NCBI RefSeq assembly: GCF_029910655.1
Contig: NZ_CP123897.1
Span: 5,135,547-5,199,546 of the forward strand
Direction of reading: 5' to 3'
Source of the DNA: Methylomonas sp. UP202
GTDB lineage: Bacteria > Pseudomonadota > Gammaproteobacteria > Methylococcales > Methylomonadaceae
Length of the DNA: 64,000 nt
Positions within the stretch are counted from its first letter, which is position 1, and each line of letters opens with the position of its first letter. The notes under the pieces are model-generated. The model worked only from the letters and a program-made list of their open reading frames with translations, was not told where the DNA came from and did not search any database. Shown here piece after piece: positions 63,113 through 64,000 of this stretch. Made by a program: the position numbers and the translations under genes.

Positions 63113-64000
63113 GCGGGCGCATTTTAATCATGGCCGGCGGCACCGGCGGCCACGTCTTCCCAGCATTGGCCGTCGCCCAAGAGTTGCGCGAACGCGGCTG
63201 GCGGGTCAGTTGGCTGGGCACCGAAAAAGGCCTGGAAGCCAAGGTGGTGCCTACTCACGGTTTCGAAATCGATTGGCTGGCCGTGGCCGGCCTACGCGGC
63301 AAGGGCTTGCTCGCTAAGCTGGCCGGCGCCTTGCGTTTACTAAAAGCTTGCGGGCAAGCGCGAACCATCTTGCGGCAACGCCATCCCGACCTGGTTTTAG
63401 GTATGGGCGGGTTTGTCGCCGGTCCGGGTGGTTTGATGGCGAAATGGTTGGGCATCCCGCTGATAATCCACGAACAAAATCGGGTGCCCGGCACGACCAA
63501 CCGCTGGCTAGCCCGTTTGGCGGCCCGCGAGGTATTGGAAGCATTTCCGAACAGCTTCGAAAGTGACGTCGGCGCCATCTGTACCGGCAATCCGCTCAGA
63601 CAGGCTTTCGCCGAAATCGCCGATAAATCCGAATGGACGCCGAGCGCCGGCAGAAATGTCCGGATTCTGGTGCTGGGCGGCAGTCAGGGCGCGAAGGTCT
63701 TGAACGAGACGCTGCCGGACGCCCTGGCCGGCCTGGACAAACTGGACGTCAAACACCAAACCGGCGGCGCCATGCAAGCCGAGGTTGCGGCGCGTTACCG
63801 CGAGTTGGCAATGAACGCCGAAGCGCTAGCCTTTATCGACGACATGGCCGGCGCCTACCAATGGGCGGATCTGATCGTTTGCCGGGCCGGCGCGATGACG
63901 GTCAGCGAAGTGGCCGCATGCGGGCTGCCGGCGATTTTCGTGCCGTTGCCGCACGCGATCGACGACCATCAGAACGCCAACGCTCGCTATTTAACCGAGG
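63109..64000 (+). CDS. murG: UDP-GlcNAc:lipid I GlcNAc transferase, 3' end outside window
   Basis: Makes lipid II from lipid I at the inner-membrane face. 297 codons are visible; the usual length is about 355, so roughly 60 residues lie beyond the window. The N-terminal GGTGGHVFPALAVAQEL loop, GFVAGPGG, PLIIHEQNRVPGTTNRW and the C-domain GGSQGAKVLNETLP are diagnostic. The UDP-GlcNAc-site motif is present in CRAGAMTVSEVAA. Start ATG 63109 overlaps the ftsW stop. Confidence 0.95.
   Translation, partial: MSGRILIMAGGTGGHVFPALAVAQELRERGWRVSWLGTEKGLEAKVVPTHGFEIDWLAVAGLRGKGLLAKLAGALRLLKACGQARTILRQRHPDLVLGMGGFVAGPGGLMAKWLGIPLIIHEQNRVPGTTNRWLARLAAREVLEAFPNSFESDVGAICTGNPLRQAFAEIADKSEWTPSAGRNVRILVLGGSQGAKVLNETLPDALAGLDKLDVKHQTGGAMQAEVAARYRELAMNAEALAFIDDMAGAYQWADLIVCRAGAMTVSEVAACGLPAIFVPLPHAIDDHQNANARYLTE

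Noticed and set aside
1..64000. CRISPR arrays and insertion sequences
   Set aside because: No regularly spaced short repeats and no transposase or paired terminal inverted repeats were found.

Overview
The window is a gammaproteobacterial chromosome segment, GC-rich and almost fully coding. It carries the classical division and cell wall (dcw) cluster, bamD, envC next to ctp, rhodanese-secB-gpsA, a his operon segment, purC, moaA and moaB. Gene content and protein style suggest a methanotroph of the Methylococcales (Methylomonas-like). That placement is an inference from general resemblance; no one-carbon genes lie in the window.

Layout. 1-9 kb: rluD, bamD, an orphan HExxH secreted protein, a DUF2058 protein, then a small locus with an AraC-type regulator, a divergent TonB-dependent receptor and a secreted His-rich amidohydrolase, followed by trmB. 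9-15 kb: AI-2E family transporter, moaB, DUF423 and PsiE-like membrane proteins, pepN. 15-18.3 kb: hisB-hisH-hisA-hisF-hisI, then a tRNA-Thr(CGT) gene.

18.35-27.84 kb: an integrative element of about 9.5 kb in the 3' end of that tRNA gene, bounded by 53-bp direct repeats (attL 18348-18400, attR 27786-27838). It carries a tyrosine integrase, an AlpA-like DNA-binding protein, a primase-polymerase/helicase, a DUF5681 protein, a RelE/RHH toxin-antitoxin pair, a decayed mqsRA pair and several AT-rich small secreted or membrane genes. Both ends have paired TTTGTCCCA repeats 11 bp apart, probably integrase arm sites. Just outside attR a second, diverged left-end-like sequence suggests an older tandem element.

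28-45 kb: purC, yigZ, a NitT/TauT-type ABC transporter, a membrane-anchored protein of unknown function, a MASE1-CHASE-PAS-GGDEF-EAL protein, a HugZ-like protein, tag, yajD, moaA, a YheT-like hydrolase, an SLT transglycosylase, an AmpG-like permease and NhaD. 45-50 kb: a sulfite/nitrite reductase hemoprotein with its DUF934 partner, then ctp and envC on the opposite strand. 50-53 kb: an ArsR-family regulator whose cysteine spacing matches persulfide sensors, a membrane rhodanese, secB, gpsA. 53-64 kb: a good sigma70 promoter with MraZ-box-like repeats, then mraZ-rsmH-ftsL-ftsI-murE-murF-mraY-murD-ftsW-murG with overlapping or abutting genes; murG runs off the end.

The chromosomal backbone is conventional. 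The most interesting parts are the tRNA-Thr element, the AraC/TonB/His-rich amidohydrolase locus and the candidate sulfur-sensing ArsR-rhodanese pair.
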